64,000 nt of DNA from Paenibacillus sp. Soil766 (GCF_001428105.1 NZ_LMSJ01000001.1:62835-126834), one strand, 5' to 3'; shown: positions 46,438-56,572, numbered from the stretch's first letter. The notes: generated by a model from the letters alone, not told the origin. Numbers and translations are program-made.

Positions 46438-47400
46438 TCACTTTTCGCCAGAAGGTACATCAAATTCGACCTCAACCGGGATCGGAGCACCGAAGTCCGG
46501 GTTCCCGTCTGCCGTCCAACCGAATTTCTGCATTCTGGCGCTTCTCCGTTTACTGCCGCCTTCAGATTCCGGAATGGCATGATAGACGATCCAGTCTTCC
46601 ATTCCGTCCGGGGATACGGTAAAGCTGTTATGGCCGGGGCCGTAGACGGAGTTTTCAATCGATTTAAAAAAAACGGGTTTCTCGCTCTTGGTCCATGAAG
46701 CCGGATTCAACAGATCACTGTCTTCCTTCGCAGTCAGCATCCCTAGTGCGTAGTCATCGGACCAGCATGTGCTTGCGGAATAAATTAGGAATACTTTACC
46801 GAAACGCTTAAGGAAGCAAGGGCCCTCATTGATCGCCATTCCGCCTTGATGCTCCCAATCGTATTCCGGCTTGGTGAGCAGCGATTCCTCGCCCTTGATC
46901 GTCCAAGGGTTTTCCATTTCGGCGGCGTAGACCGCCGAGCCGTATTTCGGAAAATGACCGTAGCCCGCGTACATGAAGAAGAGCTTCCCGTTGTGCTCCA
47001 GCACCGTTCCGTCCAATCCGGGCAAGGCCGTATTCACGGCCCCCTTCATCAGCCATGTCCCTTCAAAAGGATCGGCATGCTCATTTTCCAGCACATAGAT
47101 TTTGCGGTCATCGTCTCCGCCGCCGTTATTGTCTGTGAAATAAATGTACCATTTACCTCCGAGATGATGAATTTCCGGAGCCCACAGTTTCCTGCTGTCC
47201 AGCCCTTCCGCCGGAGGAGTCCAGACAGTCTTCATTGCGCCGTTCGCAATTCCGCTCATCGATGCGGATTTCCATAAATCCAACCGGTTGCCTCGCGTCA
47301 CCATAAAATAATAATAACCGTCCGTATGCCGATATATCCAAGGATCTGGGCCTATTTCCAATATCGGGTTGTGAAATGTTTTCATCTGCATCGTGCTCAT
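46438..47400 (-). CDS. GH43 glycosidase, intracellular
   Basis: 320 aa, ATG 7 nt behind AAGGAG. Compact single-domain GH43 propeller with base Asp in IGPDPWIYRHTDGYYYF, Asp in PGLDGTVLEHNG and acid Glu in AINEGPCFLKRF. It closely resembles the catalytic domain of the SLH-anchored GH43 at 29438. It has no signal peptide, so it most likely trims imported arabino-oligosaccharides. Last gene of the operon beginning at 58041. Confidence 0.93.
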   Translation of the reverse strand: MSTMQMKTFHNPILEIGPDPWIYRHTDGYYYFMVTRGNRLDLWKSASMSGIANGAMKTVWTPPAEGLDSRKLWAPEIHHLGGKWYIYFTDNNGGGDDDRKIYVLENEHADPFEGTWLMKGAVNTALPGLDGTVLEHNGKLFFMYAGYGHFPKYGSAVYAAEMENPWTIKGEESLLTKPEYDWEHQGGMAINEGPCFLKRFGKVFLIYSASTCWSDDYALGMLTAKEDSDLLNPASWTKSEKPVFFKSIENSVYGPGHNSFTVSPDGMEDWIVYHAIPESEGGSKRRSARMQKFGWTADGNPDFGAPIPVEVEFDVPSGEK

Positions 47401-47440
47401 ATAACGACTCCTTCCCTATCTAACGCTTCTGGCTTGTAAA

Positions 47441-48292
47441 TCAAAATTGGACTCCGCCTTGACCGCGATCAAGCTTGAAATCCCACCGCCATTCTTTTTC
47501 ATCTACAGTACTGACATTATCCAATACTTCTCTAATGGTCCGCATACCGCATATGGCAACGGAAACGTCGGGATTAGAGAGAACAAAATCTAAGGCTATC
47601 TGATGGGGATTGACCGTTTTAAGTGATTCTGGCGCAACCCGTTTCATAAAACGATAAAGAGACTGACTCGTAAGCGGCCTCATGACAACGACTCCAACGT
47701 CATGCTTGGCAGCTTCCGGAATGATTGGATCAGCAGCACCCTGATAAAAGAGATTATAACGGACTTGAATGACATCGAAAGATCCAGAACGAATGGACCA
47801 AAGCAAAACGTGATCAGGAACTTCGTTCGTGATTCCGATGAAACGTATTTTACCTTGTTCTTGACATCGTTTTAGTGCATCCAGCGGCCCGTCATTCACA
47901 ATTCGTTTATAATCCTCTTCCGTTAAATACCCGCCATGAAATTGCATGACATCGATGTAATCCGTCTGGAGATGCTTCAAGCTGGCATCGACGGATCGAA
48001 TCACATCGTCATACCCAAGATTTGAAGGTACCTTTGTAGCAATATAGGCCTCATGGCGGCGTTCTTTCAACACAGCTCCGATGATACTTTCACCCAACCC
48101 ATTTCCATATCCCTGTGCCGTATCCATATAATTAAGTCCCTTGTCCAAAGCTGTATGAAGTGAATCGATAACCACGTCACGGCTATTCTGAGCTTCATAA
48201 GGTTCCAAATAGTTATCCAGCCCCATCGGTGCGCCACCGAATCCAACACAAGAAACGTTTAAATTCGTACGTCCAAGTCTTCTATATTCCAT
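47441..48292 (-). CDS. Aldo/keto reductase
   Basis: 283 aa from the ATG opening MEYRRLGRTNLNVSC; GTG and TTG codons just upstream are alternative starts. It is an NAD(P)H-linked reductase with the Asp/Tyr pair in YMDTAQGYGNG, the Lys in IATKVPSN and the His in MQFHGGYLT. It reduces or oxidises sugars or other carbonyls. It lies between GH2 (21 bp) and GH43 (40 bp) genes in one operon, so it probably handles a released monosaccharide, for example to a polyol or lactone. Confidence 0.92.
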   Translation of the reverse strand: MEYRRLGRTNLNVSCVGFGGAPMGLDNYLEPYEAQNSRDVVIDSLHTALDKGLNYMDTAQGYGNGLGESIIGAVLKERRHEAYIATKVPSNLGYDDVIRSVDASLKHLQTDYIDVMQFHGGYLTEEDYKRIVNDGPLDALKRCQEQGKIRFIGITNEVPDHVLLWSIRSGSFDVIQVRYNLFYQGAADPIIPEAAKHDVGVVVMRPLTSQSLYRFMKRVAPESLKTVNPHQIALDFVLSNPDVSVAICGMRTIREVLDNVSTVDEKEWRWDFKLDRGQGGVQF

Positions 48293-48313
48293 TCTCAACA
48301 CCGCTTCCTAGCT

Positions 48314-50074
48314 TTATGCGAGGTTAATTTCTTTGATAAGCTCTAGTGGAATCTTCGGTTTCCGATCTTCCGTGAGCAGTCCGTTCATTTCTTGTTGAAC
48401 ATCAGTCACCTGCGTATAGCAATACCCGCAAATATAGTCGATATCCTTAATCGCTTGGGTAATGCCTCGGAATCGCTCAATAAACGCTTCTTCCGTCACC
48501 ACCTGATTGCCGTACCCCCAGCCTTTATCGGTTTGGAAAGCGATCCCGCCAAATTCGCTAATGATGATTGGCTGGCCACGATACGTGTATCCTCGAGCTA
48601 GGGCATATTTCCCTTTGTTGAACGCCCAATCGTTGTTTACAATAGGAGATTTATCCACATAACGCTGAAGGAATTCCGAACCGGATTCCACATAATCATG
48701 TAATGTCAAAATGTCTGAGACGGTATGTTCCCATCCGTCATTTGTGATGACTGGGCGATTCGGATCCATCGATTTGGTCAAATGATAGATACCTTCAGTG
48801 AACTTCTGCTGCTTATGGTCATTCAAAATTTGCATGATACCCCAAGACTCATTGAAAGGTACCCACGTGATGATGCTAGGATGATTATACTGCTGCCTAA
48901 CAATCTCGATCCATTCCTTGGTGAAGGTCTCAACTGCCTCATCATTAAATTCAAAAGTAGCTGCCATCTCAGACCATACCAAAAGCCCTTTGACATCACA
49001 CCAATATAGGAACCGCGCATCTTCAATTTTCATGTGCTTTCTCACCCCGTTGTATCCCATGGCGAGAATAGCATCAATATCCTCAATTAATGCTTGCTCC
49101 GAAGGCGGTGTCAAATGACTGTCGGTCCAGTACCCTTGGTCCAAAATTAACCGCTGATAAATAGGCGTATTATTGAGGAGAACTTTTCCTTTTTCTATGG
49201 AAATCTTCCTCATACCGAAGTAAGAATACACATGGTCGATCACCACGTCATCTTGAAATAAAACAAATTCCACATCATATAAGTTCGGATTTTGCGGAGA
49301 CCATCGGCTTACCTTCCACGGACCATTAGCCTCATGCAGCAAGTCTACCTCCAATTGAAGCCAAGGCCGATCCACGATCAAAGCGGTTTGTTTGAGGAGC
49401 TTCCCCTTATAACTGATTCGAGTCTCTAAGCGAAGCTGCCCCTGCATTAATTCACCATGCGTTTGGTATTCGAGTCGTACCGATTGACTGTCAAGATCAG
49501 GTGTCATTTTCACGGATTTGATATAAGATTCCGCCACATATTCCACCCATACACTTTGCCAAATTCCAGTTGTCTGAACATAAAAGCATTCGAAATTGTC
49601 TTTCACCCAACGCTGCTTGCCGCGTGGTTGCGTGCAGCTCTGACTGTCCTCCACCTTCATGACTAGGCTGTTTGACTGACCAAATTGCATATAAGGTGTA
49701 ATATCAAATGAAAACGCAGCGTATCCGCCTTGATGTTGACCTACATACGTTCCGTTCACCCACAATTTAGCGAGATAGTCCACCGCTTGGAAATGCAGGA
49801 TGATCCGTTTACTTTCCTGTTCCTTCGGAACTTCCAGCGAACGTTGATACCATATTTGAGGGTGAAATGCCTCTTCACCAATGCCGCTTGCTTTCGTTTC
49901 ATAGGTGAACGGAACCATGATCTTAAGGTCCCCATCAAACTCCTCGTACCACTTTTCTTTCTCTCCAACGTTCCCGTCATCAAATCGGAATTCCCACTCA
50001 CCGTTTAAACTATTCCATGATTCTCGTACAAACTGAGGCCTTGGATAGTCCTTTATATACATTTTTGTCGACAT
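48314..50074 (-). CDS. GH2 family glycosidase
   Basis: 586 aa from the second ATG; AGGAG is 13 nt upstream, a loose fit, and the first ATG (50101) has no site. A three-domain GH2 enzyme without extra C-terminal modules: NSLNGEWEFRFDDGN, LWVNGTYVGQHQGGY (jelly roll), VRKHMKIEDARFLYWCD, acid/base Glu in VPFNESWGI (about 407) and nucleophile Glu in IISEFGGIAF (about 507). The length and QGYW region resemble short beta-glucuronidase/beta-galactosidase or arabinopyranosidase-like members. It has no signal peptide and is probably intracellular. Confidence 0.92.
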   Translation of the reverse strand: MSTKMYIKDYPRPQFVRESWNSLNGEWEFRFDDGNVGEKEKWYEEFDGDLKIMVPFTYETKASGIGEEAFHPQIWYQRSLEVPKEQESKRIILHFQAVDYLAKLWVNGTYVGQHQGGYAAFSFDITPYMQFGQSNSLVMKVEDSQSCTQPRGKQRWVKDNFECFYVQTTGIWQSVWVEYVAESYIKSVKMTPDLDSQSVRLEYQTHGELMQGQLRLETRISYKGKLLKQTALIVDRPWLQLEVDLLHEANGPWKVSRWSPQNPNLYDVEFVLFQDDVVIDHVYSYFGMRKISIEKGKVLLNNTPIYQRLILDQGYWTDSHLTPPSEQALIEDIDAILAMGYNGVRKHMKIEDARFLYWCDVKGLLVWSEMAATFEFNDEAVETFTKEWIEIVRQQYNHPSIITWVPFNESWGIMQILNDHKQQKFTEGIYHLTKSMDPNRPVITNDGWEHTVSDILTLHDYVESGSEFLQRYVDKSPIVNNDWAFNKGKYALARGYTYRGQPIIISEFGGIAFQTDKGWGYGNQVVTEEAFIERFRGITQAIKDIDYICGYCYTQVTDVQQEMNGLLTEDRKPKIPLELIKEINLA

Positions 50075-50165
50075 CTTGTGATGATCACTCCTATTTCGCA
50101 TTAATAATCATTCATATTCATGGAACCCGCGCACATACCATCACGTGCGCGGGAAATGCATTCAG

Positions 50166-52241
50166 TTAATTGGTTCGGAATAATTCAACATTATCGATAT
50201 CGGACCATTGGCTGCTGCTGCTATTCGAGGCGAAAAATCCGATGATCGCCTGACCACTCGTGACGCTAATACCGGAGATCGTCACTTGCGTCCAAGTCGA
50301 AGTAACCGGGAAATTGGCTTGGCGAACAGTCCCTCCATAGTCTTTCACTTCCATATAGTTACTGCTCTGGCCTCCGCTGCTTCTCAAATAAGCTCTCATC
50401 GTATAAGTTCCGTTTTGCAGACCTGTAATAGTCTGGCCAACATAAGCTGTACCTGGTGAACTAATGCCAGCAAGACCTATGAAGTAATTCCCTCCTCCAG
50501 GTGCACGCGTAATGCCGTCGTTAATGCCATGAATGTGAATCCGATCTGGATAATCGGACCCATATGTTGTCCATCCGTTCACATTTGCCGTTTCATAACC
50601 CCAGTTATTCGTGAGATTGACATTCAGCGGCGTAGTCGAAGCTGTTTTGATAAATTCAACGTTGTCAATATCCGCCCATTGGCTGTCGCTTGTATTCGCA
50701 GCGTAAAAACCGATAGTCGCCTGTGCATTTGTTACACTAATACCAGAGATGGTTACCTGCGTCCAAGTTCCTGTAACGGGAAAATTAGTTTTCAGCGTAG
50801 CTCCACCATAGTCTTTCACTTCCATGTAGTTACTGGTTTGGCCGCCACTACTCCTCATATACGCTCGCATTGTATAGGTACCTCGATCCAGACCTGTGAT
50901 AGTCTGACCGATATAAGCGGTACCAGGAGAACTGGTTCCTGCAAGACCGATGAAGTAGTTTCCGCCCCCCGGTGCACGTGCAATACCGTCATTTACGCCA
51001 TGAATGTGAATCCGGTTTGGATAATCGGCACCCGATGGTGCCCATCCGTTTACATTCGCCGTTTCAAAACCCCAATTATCAGCAAGATTCACGTTCGAGG
51101 GAGTACCTGCATTTCCCGTCCGCAAGTAAATGCCTGTGCTAGGAAAGTTGGCGGAAGTGACTGCCATAACACGAGTCGTATCAACAGCCATTAATGAATT
51201 CCAGTTGGAAAGCTTCGTGTCCGATACAGGGAATACATTATATAAATAACCCCAAGTCGCTCCATTATCGGAGCTGATCATCGTTCGCATCGAAGAATAA
51301 CTGTCTCCCGTATTGGCGCTGGAATCATCCGTTTGGAAGCTGGCCATTAATCTGCCATCGCCTAGTTTGACGACAAACGGCGCTCCGGCTTTTTTCCCTG
51401 CATTCGTTGGAATAAACATGGTTTGACGGGTACCTGACCAATTTATACCATCATTGGAAATTTTGTATTTGATCACAAATGGATGCCCGCTAACGTCCGT
51501 AGCCTCAAACACTACAATGTATCTGCCGTCTGCCATTTTTGTGAAAACTGGCATGCCATCTCTGGAGCTATTAGCTACCCCATCGCTGACAACTGTCGCG
51601 CTGCTCCAACCGCTTCCATTCCAGGTTTTCATCAATAATTTCTGCTTCCCCGAGGTACCGACAACGGCTGAACTATCGTTCGCATACATAACGGAAATCG
51701 TGCTTCCCACATAGCCGAGGAATGGCTCCCATACCCCCGTGAAAGAGCTTTCCGATTCGGAAGCTATTTGCCCATTTGCCAGATCCGACCAGGTGTTGCC
51801 TCCATCGCTGCTCTTTCGAACTTTCAAATAAGTGGTATACGTGCTGCCAACATGTATGACCACGCGATAAGCCAGCCAAATGTCCCCATTGGTTAATAGG
51901 AGCATCTGGCCGTTGCCGACATCCCCATTCGCATCAGAAGCGGCTGTAATAGGCGTCCCCCATGTAAGACCACCATCCGTACTTTTCGCTAACTTAACTT
52001 TCGTAAAACCTCCATCCGCATTTGAATCAAAGGAAACCAGCAAGTTACTGCTGCTCAACTGAAGCATCCTCGGATACCAGACTCCACCTGTACCGGTAGT
52101 GTAAACTGTCGTGTTTGACGTTGGCCAAGCCATCCCGCTCGTTGCCGCTTGAGCCATATTGAAAGGAATTATAAGTGAAGCCACCATCATCAAAACCATC
52201 ATTAATTTACCCAAGCGCAACCGACTTTTAGCTTTCATCAT
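50166..52241 (-). CDS. Secreted sialidase-fold (BNR) glycosidase with duplicated CBM
   Basis: 691 aa, ATG behind GAGGAGG, signal peptide about 1-33 ending MAQAAT. The catalytic part (about 35-385) has sialidase BNR/Asp-box repeats KSTDGGLTW, KSSDGGNTW and ISSDNGATW. This fold occurs in GH33 sialidases and GH93 exo-arabinanases. The surrounding GH43 genes make an arabinan-active GH93-like role more attractive, but no catalytic residues were assigned. The C-terminus carries two tandem copies of a 145-residue module (about 388-540 and 543-691) sharing stretches such as RIHIHG, RAPGGGNYFIGLAG and SSNYMEVKDYGG, likely carbohydrate-binding. Confidence 0.85.
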   Translation of the reverse strand: MMKAKSRLRLGKLMMVLMMVASLIIPFNMAQAATSGMAWPTSNTTVYTTGTGGVWYPRMLQLSSSNLLVSFDSNADGGFTKVKLAKSTDGGLTWGTPITAASDANGDVGNGQMLLLTNGDIWLAYRVVIHVGSTYTTYLKVRKSSDGGNTWSDLANGQIASESESSFTGVWEPFLGYVGSTISVMYANDSSAVVGTSGKQKLLMKTWNGSGWSSATVVSDGVANSSRDGMPVFTKMADGRYIVVFEATDVSGHPFVIKYKISNDGINWSGTRQTMFIPTNAGKKAGAPFVVKLGDGRLMASFQTDDSSANTGDSYSSMRTMISSDNGATWGYLYNVFPVSDTKLSNWNSLMAVDTTRVMAVTSANFPSTGIYLRTGNAGTPSNVNLADNWGFETANVNGWAPSGADYPNRIHIHGVNDGIARAPGGGNYFIGLAGTSSPGTAYIGQTITGLDRGTYTMRAYMRSSGGQTSNYMEVKDYGGATLKTNFPVTGTWTQVTISGISVTNAQATIGFYAANTSDSQWADIDNVEFIKTASTTPLNVNLTNNWGYETANVNGWTTYGSDYPDRIHIHGINDGITRAPGGGNYFIGLAGISSPGTAYVGQTITGLQNGTYTMRAYLRSSGGQSSNYMEVKDYGGTVRQANFPVTSTWTQVTISGISVTSGQAIIGFFASNSSSSQWSDIDNVELFRTN
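50169..51093 (-). repeat. Tandem duplication encoding two carbohydrate-binding modules
   Basis: Two in-frame copies of about 450 bp (50169-50610 and 50637-51093), around three quarters identical at protein level. Long DNA stretches are nearly the same in both copies. This points to a duplication that is old enough to have diverged but is still recognisable. Confidence 0.8.
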
Positions 52242-52340
52242 TACATTTCCTCCTCTGGGAAAAATGTTAATCGAATAGCTTTATTCATTGCGTGCTTGTG
52301 TCGAATCTAGAGGTAATTTAAAGTATGTAAAACTATGAAA

Positions 52341-54821
52341 TCACCTCCTTACTAAGGATAAATTGGTAAAGAGCCACGATGGTGACGCTGAACGAATTCC
52401 AATTTTCCCATGCATCCATGCATTCGCATCCGTCCATTCCAAGGCAGGTTGCTTCGAATTGTTTACATATACCTTCATTGTTGCTCCACTTACATCAACA
52501 GCGATGTGTACGGTCGAACCGGCGGCAAGACTGAGTGGAGCTGAAGCTACTTCATTCTGGTCATAATTCATTCTTTTCAGAATCATGCGACCGTTGCGGA
52601 AAGTCAGTTGATAACCCATGAACGAATCCCTTACCTGTTCGGGAAATTCAGATTCGTTCGTGACACGGAACAAGAGCCCTGCCTCTTCAATAGAATCCGC
52701 TGTAGATTTCAAATCAACTTCCACCCGATAGTCCGTCCATTCATCGCTGCCTGCATACATTTTGGCATCCGAGCCCTCAGTCTGTACGGTATACCCGTCT
52801 TCATGCTTCATCCACTTGCCATACATATCTTCAGGCACAATTTGACTAAACAAATGTGAGAGCTTTTCTGTCGGCAGTTCAGTGACTCTGTATATATCTA
52901 AAAAGCGATAATTCAATTTTCCTTTAACCAGTTTTACTGTCAAAATATGCTCGCCTTTCGTTAGCTTCATATTTCCTATGTGCTTCTTAACCCACTGGTT
53001 TCCTTCGCTCTGACTATTGCCTAGTTCGAAACGTTGGGACTTCCCATCCACTTGCAGTTCCACCGTATCTTCGTTCCCGTCTTCCTTCAACATGGCATCG
53101 AAACCGTAGGTTCCGTCCGATTCCACATTAATCCGATAGGAGAGCCAATCCCCTTTTCCCGCTATCGCTACGGCATTACTGCCGTCTTCGCTCGTTTGGA
53201 TCGGAACACCATCGTCTTCACGCATAACAGCCCCATTAACGGGATGGCCAACATGAAAGCCTTGATCCCTTACTTCCAAATAATGAACTGCTTCAATACT
53301 TCCTGGAACCGGTTTAGCGGTCTCAAAGTCGCTGCTGCCGCTGGCTTCTTTAGAAAATGCCGTGAATCCCAAAGTCGGCTTGACGTTGCGGTAGGTATAC
53401 CCGATTTTCCCCGATTTCGCAGTGATGTCTGTAACAGTCAGTTTGTTCATTTGATCAAAAAAGACCTTCGTGCTTCCAGCATCACTTTCAACTCGAATGG
53501 TATGCAGTTTAGTGAAGTCCATCGATTGGGGAAGCTCCGAAATTGCATGTTGCTTCTTCTTTCCGTCCTTCATTTCGAACAGAGCTATACTTCGCAACGC
53601 GGGATCAACACCGACAACCTTATAATTATTGTCATCCGTGTAGGAAAAGACAGTCTCGAAAGTAGTCTCCCCCTCCCGCGTATTCTCCATGTTCAAGCGG
53701 AAATTATATTCAGCAGTAAACCGACTCTTATCGGTCTTATCGGTAGCTTTACTGCTCAACCAATTCGTTTCATCACCTTTGACACGAACATCCCAAAGCT
53801 TCTGATCCAGCGGCTTATTGATGCCATCATAGAAATCCGGCATTCGTGGAACGGGTTGAGGAAAATGAGTGCCATCGCCAAGAACTGCCATTTTCTCGCC
53901 GTTAAAAACGATTCGGTCCATGTTTAGCCTACGAACCGGAGGCCCTTCCTTCGAATGGCCAATTAAATTATGATAAAACATATAATAAGCATCGAGGTTT
54001 GGACCTATCACACTGGAACTATGGCCCAGCCCATTAAAATCTTGTTTCGTGCTGATGACGATTGGATTATTGTCCGGCACATTATAAGTTCCGATTGGCG
54101 AGTCCGTCGCTACAGCGTAATTGATTCGATATCCTTTACTGAACACGTGATTTCCTGTATAAGTCATAAAATATTTGCCATCGCGTTTAATAATCATCGA
54201 ACCTTCCGTCCAATGGCCCATATTCGTGTTAAGCGCCTTTTCCTCCGTCATTGTGTACGGATCCGACATTGGGTGCCCAATAATACCTTTAGCACTCGCG
54301 TGTGTAAAATACCATTTGCCGTCATCATCAATAAATACAGAGCCATCAATAGATAAACCCAAATTTTCAGTTTGAATCGTAAACGGTCCAGTAGGGCTCT
54401 CGCTGCGAAGCACATAATGGCCTTTTCCGGCAGGAGAGGTATACATATAGAAATACCCATTCCAGTAAACGACTTCTGGAGCGTAAGCCCCTACGGTCAG
54501 TGGCTCTTCCGTAGCTAGCCCTTCATATTTCCAATGAATCAAATCGCTTGAGCTCCAAGCTTTAACACCCACACGAAAATCTTTCGTACTGCAATACAAA
54601 TAATAGAGTCCGTTATATCGCATCACATAGGGATCGCCTATCCCGTAATCAGGCCATTCCTGCTCAAGCGCCAATGAATTCTGATACGATTCCCCAAGCG
54701 TGGAATTCATCATAGGACCTCTTCCTTTCCCGCCCAATGAAATTGTAATCACGATGGCTAATAGGAATACTACACCTAGCCCAATAAACATCTTTTTCGT
54801 TCTTATCCTACGTTTGGTCAT
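52341..54821 (-). CDS. GH43 enzyme with N-terminal membrane anchor and CBMs
   Basis: 826 aa, beginning with a basic tail and a hydrophobic helix (MFIGLGVVFLLAIVITISLG, about 11-30) without a clear cleavage site, so it may stay membrane-anchored. GH43 propeller about 45-330: YGIGDPYVMRYNG, SIDGSVFIDDDGKWYF, WTEGSMIIKRDGKYFM. A LamG-like domain (about 340-520), a CBM6/35-like module (about 525-665) and a final jelly roll follow. It probably trims arabinan or xylan side chains outside the cell. The start overlaps the preceding permease stop by ATGA, so translation is coupled. Confidence 0.93.
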   Translation of the reverse strand: MTKRRIRTKKMFIGLGVVFLLAIVITISLGGKGRGPMMNSTLGESYQNSLALEQEWPDYGIGDPYVMRYNGLYYLYCSTKDFRVGVKAWSSSDLIHWKYEGLATEEPLTVGAYAPEVVYWNGYFYMYTSPAGKGHYVLRSESPTGPFTIQTENLGLSIDGSVFIDDDGKWYFTHASAKGIIGHPMSDPYTMTEEKALNTNMGHWTEGSMIIKRDGKYFMTYTGNHVFSKGYRINYAVATDSPIGTYNVPDNNPIVISTKQDFNGLGHSSSVIGPNLDAYYMFYHNLIGHSKEGPPVRRLNMDRIVFNGEKMAVLGDGTHFPQPVPRMPDFYDGINKPLDQKLWDVRVKGDETNWLSSKATDKTDKSRFTAEYNFRLNMENTREGETTFETVFSYTDDNNYKVVGVDPALRSIALFEMKDGKKKQHAISELPQSMDFTKLHTIRVESDAGSTKVFFDQMNKLTVTDITAKSGKIGYTYRNVKPTLGFTAFSKEASGSSDFETAKPVPGSIEAVHYLEVRDQGFHVGHPVNGAVMREDDGVPIQTSEDGSNAVAIAGKGDWLSYRINVESDGTYGFDAMLKEDGNEDTVELQVDGKSQRFELGNSQSEGNQWVKKHIGNMKLTKGEHILTVKLVKGKLNYRFLDIYRVTELPTEKLSHLFSQIVPEDMYGKWMKHEDGYTVQTEGSDAKMYAGSDEWTDYRVEVDLKSTADSIEEAGLLFRVTNESEFPEQVRDSFMGYQLTFRNGRMILKRMNYDQNEVASAPLSLAAGSTVHIAVDVSGATMKVYVNNSKQPALEWTDANAWMHGKIGIRSASPSWLFTNLSLVRR

Positions 54822-55654
54822 TTTAATCCACTGATGCTTAAGGATTCAATAAAGTACCGTTGACAGAAAAAGAACACGAGAACAACCGGCACTAAAGCGA
54901 TCAATGAAGCTGCCATCATATTCGGATAGTTGGCTTGCGAGATATAGTTAGCTTGCAAACTTGCAATAATAACTTGAATTGTTTGTTTTTCCGACGAATG
55001 CAAATAGATCACAGGTCCAAGAAAATCGTTCCATATCCCCATAAATCCTAGTGCCGCTTGTGCAGCAATCGCTGGTTTAACAATGGGTAACGCCACAGAA
55101 GCAAACGTTCGGAAATAGCTCGCACCGTCGATTTTGGCTGCATCAATTAAATCCGAAGGAATGCCTCCTTGCATAAATTGTTTGAAGAAAAAGATCGTGA
55201 CAATATGACCGAATAAGCCGGGCACTATGAGTGGAAGCAGCGTATCCACCCAATTCAGGTATGAGAAACCGATAAATTGAGGAATCATCACCACGGAGTA
55301 TGGAATCATCATCGTGGCAAGCAAACAAAGAAAAATAGTCTCTTTAAAGGGAAAATCAAATTTGGAAAATGCATAAGCAGCCATCGCGGAAACAAACAAT
55401 CCCACGCCCAAAACACAAACCACAATAATGGCACTATTCATAAATCCGGTTAACAGCGGAGCTCTATTCCAAACATCCACAAAGTTATTCCATGTAAATG
55501 GGTCCGGTATCCATTTTGGCGGGAGATCAAAAACATGCTCTTGCGTTTTAAATGCTGTCGAGACCGTCCATACAAATGGAGCCAGCATAACAAACGAACC
55601 TAGAAGCAAAATAACGTAGGCCATTACATTCGTAGACCGCTCAATTCTATTCAT
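54818..55654 (-). CDS. Sugar ABC transporter permease (MalG-like)
   Basis: 278 aa, ATG behind AAGGAAGG. Six-helix CUT1 permease with the N-terminal MLAPFVWTVSTAFKT, the EAA loop IDAAKIDGASYFRTFASVALP and a C-terminal FFCQRYFIESLSISGLK. It pairs with the permease encoded 18 bp upstream. It belongs to the general MalG/UgpE branch, unlike the LplC-type permeases earlier in the window. Confidence 0.94.
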   Translation of the reverse strand: MNRIERSTNVMAYVILLLGSFVMLAPFVWTVSTAFKTQEHVFDLPPKWIPDPFTWNNFVDVWNRAPLLTGFMNSAIIVVCVLGVGLFVSAMAAYAFSKFDFPFKETIFLCLLATMMIPYSVVMIPQFIGFSYLNWVDTLLPLIVPGLFGHIVTIFFFKQFMQGGIPSDLIDAAKIDGASYFRTFASVALPIVKPAIAAQAALGFMGIWNDFLGPVIYLHSSEKQTIQVIIASLQANYISQANYPNMMAASLIALVPVVLVFFFCQRYFIESLSISGLK

Positions 55655-55672
55655 CGCGCAACCTTCCTTTCT

Positions 55673-56572
55673 CTAGTCGTTATAAACCCAACGTTTGGAT
55701 AATTTAAATTGAATGAGTGTGATGATAAAGATGATGATACCTAATACCCATGCGACAGCACTGGCGTACCCCATGTTAAAATACTTGAAAGCCTCATTAA
55801 AAATATAGAAGACGATGGTTGCCCCGCTGTATTCCGGTCCGCCATCTGTGGCCATAATGTACATTTGGCTAAACGATTGAAAGGTATGGATAATTCCCAT
55901 GACAATAACAAAAAAGTGAATGGGGGAAAGCAACGGAAAAGTAATATGGCGAAATAGATGCCAACGGTTCGCACCATCAACGGTTGCCGCTTCGTAATAA
56001 TCGGAAGCGATCCCCTGCAGCCCCGCTAAATATAGCACCATGTTTCCGCCAATGCCTCCCCATAAACCCATAAGAATGAATGAAGGCTTAACCCAATTCG
56101 GATCACCTAACCAGTTAGGTCCCTGGATACCGAAGAGTTGATATATCCAATCATTGATCAACCCATAATCATTATTCAAGATCCATTGCCATAACAAGGA
56201 AACAGCAATGATAGGTGAGATGACTGGAATATAGTAAATGGTTCTCAGGAAAGAAATCCCTTTTAGCTTACGATTCATTAGAATAGCAACCAAGAGGGAA
56301 AAGAACATACCAATTGGTATACCAATAAGTAAATATAACGTGTTATATAATGATTTATAGAACTTTTCGTCTAATACCATTTCTTTATAATTCTCAACAC
56401 CATTCCATTTCGCAGGCGTGATCATGTCCCAATCCATAAAGCTTAATACCAGCGATGACACGATCGGCGCAAGCCCGAAAATAAGAAACCCAAGAACGGG
56501 AATGGATACAAATAAGTACGACCATATTATTTCACGGCGTCTAAAACCTGTTATTTTCTGTGCCCTTATCAT
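55673..56572 (-). CDS. Sugar ABC transporter permease (MalF/UgpA-like)
   Basis: 299 aa. Six helices with the typical PVLGFLIFGLAPIVSSLVLS opening, the PGWxG-like segment PNWLGDPNWVKP and the EAA loop YEAATVDGANRWHLFRHITFP. It is the second gene of the operon, 80 bp after the solute-binding protein gene. Like the other importers here, it must rely on an ATPase encoded elsewhere. Confidence 0.94.
   Translation of the reverse strand: MIRAQKITGFRRREIIWSYLFVSIPVLGFLIFGLAPIVSSLVLSFMDWDMITPAKWNGVENYKEMVLDEKFYKSLYNTLYLLIGIPIGMFFSLLVAILMNRKLKGISFLRTIYYIPVISPIIAVSLLWQWILNNDYGLINDWIYQLFGIQGPNWLGDPNWVKPSFILMGLWGGIGGNMVLYLAGLQGIASDYYEAATVDGANRWHLFRHITFPLLSPIHFFVIVMGIIHTFQSFSQMYIMATDGGPEYSGATIVFYIFNEAFKYFNMGYASAVAWVLGIIIFIITLIQFKLSKRWVYND

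Noticed and set aside
50169-51093. Repeat region considered as a possible CRISPR or mobile element
   Set aside because: It consists of two in-frame protein-module copies, with no short spaced repeats, transposase or target duplication.
53034-53927. 297-aa plus-strand frame opposite the GH43 gene
   Set aside because: Antisense to a strongly supported coding region, without motifs or a binding site.
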